Shown: one piece after another, positions 7,120-9,150 of the stretch
Layout of the letters: each line of letters begins with the position of its first letter
Numbering within the stretch: the stretch's first letter is position 1
Origin: Cocleimonas sp.
GTDB lineage: Bacteria > Pseudomonadota > Gammaproteobacteria > Thiotrichales > Thiotrichaceae
Assembly (NCBI GenBank): GCA_023145535.1
Contig: JAGLDQ010000009.1
Location: 1-9,150, forward strand
Reading direction: 5' to 3'
Length of the DNA: 9,150 bases
The notes under the pieces: model-generated
The model's database searches: none
The model's input: the letters and a program-made list of their open reading frames with translations, nothing else
Told to the model about the DNA's origin: nothing
Made by a program: the position numbers and the translations under genes

Positions 7120-8664
7120 TTAATCATTCGAACCAGTCTCATTGGAGTCTGTGTTTGAATTCGTTTGATCTGCTGATGTTTTTTCATCTTCTGCAAACCA
7201 AGGCTCCCTTGCTGTCATAATAAGCTTTGCGGCTTGATCATCATCAATGCCTTCAATCTCTGTTAGCTCATCAACTGATTGTTCAGCAAGGTCTTCCATA
7301 GTGCAAATTCCTTGCGCAGATAGTAGCTCAGCTAACGCATTATTCATGCCCTTCATTTCTAAAAGGTCATCCGCTGGTTTGCAACTATCACCGATTAGCT
7401 CTAATGAAAGCAGTGCATTACGTGCGCGGCTACGTAACTCTTCAATTATTTCTTCATCAAAGTCTTCTATTTTTAAGAATTCTTCAACAGGGATATAGGC
7501 AACTTCATCAAGACTAGAAAAACCTTCATCAACGAGTATGGTGGCTAGCTCCTCATCAACATCAAGGTGTTTGGTGAATAGGTTGATGATCACTTGAGCT
7601 TCTTTCATGCTCTTGTTTTCAGCATCGGTTTCACTCATTACATTGAGTGTCCAACCTGTTAGTTCGCTGGCAAGACGCACATTTTGACCGCCTTTGCCGA
7701 TAGCCTGTGATAGCTTTTCTTCTTCAACCCCGATGTCCATGCTATTTTTTTCCTCATCCACAACGATGGAGAGAACTTCAGCAGGCTGCATGGCGTTTAT
7801 TATAAAGCGTGCAATATCTTCATCCCAAGGAATAATATCAACACGCTCATTATTTAACTCATTTGTCACTGTTTGGATGCGTGAACCACGCATTCCAACA
7901 CAGGCACCAATAGGGTCAAGGTTTGGGGCTAACGCTTGCACGGCTATTTTAGCGCGTGAGCCAGGATCACGAGCACAGCCCATGACTTCAATCATTTCCT
8001 GACCAATTTCAGGGACTTCAAGCTTAATCAGCTCTATAAGAAACTCATTGACGGTACGACTCACGATCATTTGTGGGCCGCGTGCATCTTCGCGTATTTC
8101 TTTTAATAAACCCCGCAAACGATCACCTACACGCGCATTTTCACGTGGGATCATTTGGTCGCGAGGAATAAGTGCCTCAGCGTTATCGCCTAAGTCAAGC
8201 ACGATACCGCGACGATCAGAACGTTTTACGGTGCCGAGAATAAGTTGACCCATCCGGTCTCTAAAGTTCTCAACAACACGTTCGCGCTCTGCTTGGCGTA
8301 TTTTTTGCACAATGACTTGCTTGGCTGTTTGTGCGGCGATACGCCCAAATTCTATGGACTCAACAGGTTCTTCAATAAACTCACCAATTTCAAGATCTAA
8401 GTCTCTCGCTTTAGCATAGCTGTGTAAAATTTGTTTTTCGGGTGACTCAAACTCAGGGTCTTCATCATCTAATACTTCCCAACGACGGAAGGACTTATAT
8501 TCGCCTGTTTCTCTATTGATATCGACACGAATATCTTGCTCCATACCATAGCGTTTACGTGTTGCTGTTGCTAACGCTATTTCGATTGCCTCAAATATTA
8601 TTTCTGGCTCTACATTTTTTTCGTTGGACATGGCGTCCACTACGTACAGTATTTCTTTGCTCAT
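7120..8664 (-). CDS. nusA: Transcription termination/antitermination factor NusA
   Basis: NusA binds RNA polymerase near the RNA exit channel and modulates pausing, intrinsic and Rho-dependent termination and rRNA antitermination. The 514 residues show an N-terminal polymerase-binding domain (1-125) and an S1 domain (about 135-202, LGTVKRSDRRGIVLDLG). KH1 has VGMRGSR (256-262) and KH2 has AIGKGGQNVR (321-330). Two acidic helix-hairpin-helix repeats follow, near 370-420 (AR1) and 430-490 (AR2). Two such C-terminal repeats are typical of gammaproteobacteria. The segment SRTVNEFLIELIKLEVPEIG is nearly family consensus. After REPWF (486-490) there is a tail of about 24 residues rich in Asp, Ser, Asn and Thr, longer than the short E. 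coli end. The ATG lies 16 nt after rimP with a modest AGG nine bases upstream. Confidence 0.98.
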   Translation of the reverse strand: MSKEILYVVDAMSNEKNVEPEIIFEAIEIALATATRKRYGMEQDIRVDINRETGEYKSFRRWEVLDDEDPEFESPEKQILHSYAKARDLDLEIGEFIEEPVESIEFGRIAAQTAKQVIVQKIRQAERERVVENFRDRMGQLILGTVKRSDRRGIVLDLGDNAEALIPRDQMIPRENARVGDRLRGLLKEIREDARGPQMIVSRTVNEFLIELIKLEVPEIGQEMIEVMGCARDPGSRAKIAVQALAPNLDPIGACVGMRGSRIQTVTNELNNERVDIIPWDEDIARFIINAMQPAEVLSIVVDEEKNSMDIGVEEEKLSQAIGKGGQNVRLASELTGWTLNVMSETDAENKSMKEAQVIINLFTKHLDVDEELATILVDEGFSSLDEVAYIPVEEFLKIEDFDEEIIEELRSRARNALLSLELIGDSCKPADDLLEMKGMNNALAELLSAQGICTMEDLAEQSVDELTEIEGIDDDQAAKLIMTAREPWFAEDEKTSADQTNSNTDSNETGSND

Positions 8665-8680
8665 GGGTTCATACCTAGTC

Positions 8681-9124
8681 CTATTCCAATACTAACCGCG
8701 TACGGTCAATAACATCAAAGGGAATCTCGTATAGTTGTTTGTCTACTAATATCGATATATGTGTTTCTGTTGCTTTCTCTAAACTCCCGCGAAAATTTCT
8801 GCGTTCCTCAACAGGTGTTCTCGTGCGAATTTTTGCGGGTTGACCAAGATATTGTTCGTACTGTTCTTGGGAGAACAGGACGCGATCAATACCAGGGGAG
8901 GAGACTTCTAAAATATAAGCAACAGGGATAATGTCTTCAACATCCAGTACTGCACCTATTTGGCGACTGACGATGGCGCAGTCTTCTACACCAATGCCCG
9001 ATTCTTTTTCGATAAAAATACGCAGAAGAGCGCTTTCTGAATGAGGACGATATTCATATCCCCATAATTGATAGCCTAAGCCTTCAGTTGTTGTCTTGAT
9101 TAAGTTATTTAATCGATCTTGCAC
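8681..9124 (-). CDS. rimP: Ribosome maturation factor RimP
   Basis: RimP binds free 30S subunits and is needed for correct assembly around S12 and the central pseudoknot. The 147 residues are full length for the family. Recognisable parts are GYQLWGYEYRP near 17-27, LRIFIEKESGIGVEDCAIVSRQIGAVLDVED (about 34-64) and the signature YILEVSSPGIDRVL (69-82), followed by the small SH3-like C-terminal domain. The start is GTG at 9124, not ATG. It is preceded by AGGAT in the minus direction (9131-9135) at suitable spacing, while the nearby ATG at 9130 reads into TAG after two codons. As first gene of the visible operon, its promoter and any upstream tRNA or secG genes lie beyond the right edge. Confidence 0.95.
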   Translation of the reverse strand: MQDRLNNLIKTTTEGLGYQLWGYEYRPHSESALLRIFIEKESGIGVEDCAIVSRQIGAVLDVEDIIPVAYILEVSSPGIDRVLFSQEQYEQYLGQPAKIRTRTPVEERRNFRGSLEKATETHISILVDKQLYEIPFDVIDRTRLVLE

Positions 9125-9130
9125 TAAGTC

Positions 9131-9135
9131 ATCCT
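9131..9135 (-). promoter_or_regulatory. Ribosome binding site supporting the rimP GTG start
   Basis: AGGAT in the minus direction, with AGGA seven bases before the GTG at 9124. The ATG overlapping this site opens only ATG-ACT-TAG, so GTG is the only workable start here. Confidence 0.7.
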
Positions 9136-9150
9136 ATTTTGTTTTTAATT

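Overview
The window reads as part of a chromosome of an AT-leaning gammaproteobacterium. The basis is the gene order rimP-nusA-infB-rbfA-truB on the minus strand, the two-repeat (AR1/AR2) C-terminus of NusA, and the class of IF2 with two N-terminal IF2_N modules and a long charged linker. I cannot name a genus from sequence alone.

Layout from left to right. Positions 1-330 (+) hold the C-terminal 109 residues of a flavoprotein-like oxidoreductase of the type often found beside arsenic-resistance genes; the left edge of the window cuts it. Positions 331-1128 are about 800 bp of very AT-rich DNA with no convincing gene. They do contain several perfect inverted repeats, including a compact CIRCE-like element and two palindromes upstream of the next gene. 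Positions 1129-2406 (+) encode a 425-residue RTX protein with 31 uninterrupted nonapeptide calcium-binding repeats and a C-terminus typical of type I secretion substrates. Positions 2407-2727 are a convergent intergenic region with several stem-loops, one of them a perfect 16-bp stem. Positions 2728-9124 (-) are the transcription/translation operon: rimP (GTG start), nusA, infB, rbfA and truB in the conserved order.

How the genes fit together. The minus-strand operon supplies 30S maturation (RimP, RbfA), transcription elongation, termination and antitermination (NusA), initiator tRNA delivery (IF2) and tRNA U55 pseudouridylation (TruB). Genes are tightly spaced from rimP to rbfA. An 83-nt gap with a large stem-loop then separates rbfA from truB, and truB has no visible Shine-Dalgarno. 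The rpsO gene that commonly follows truB in gammaproteobacteria is not there; the convergent RTX gene occupies that side. The RTX protein has no catalytic domain, and no type I secretion genes lie in the window, so its export system must be elsewhere.

The most distinctive signal is inside the RTX array. In all five repeats carrying Trp at position 2, the following repeat ends in an aromatic residue exactly 16 residues later, and no other repeat ends in an aromatic. This defines a 27-residue three-repeat module, present twice as tandem pairs spaced ten repeats apart and once alone. I see no complete, clearly novel multi-gene system here; the remaining findings are RNA or DNA structures and architectural oddities.
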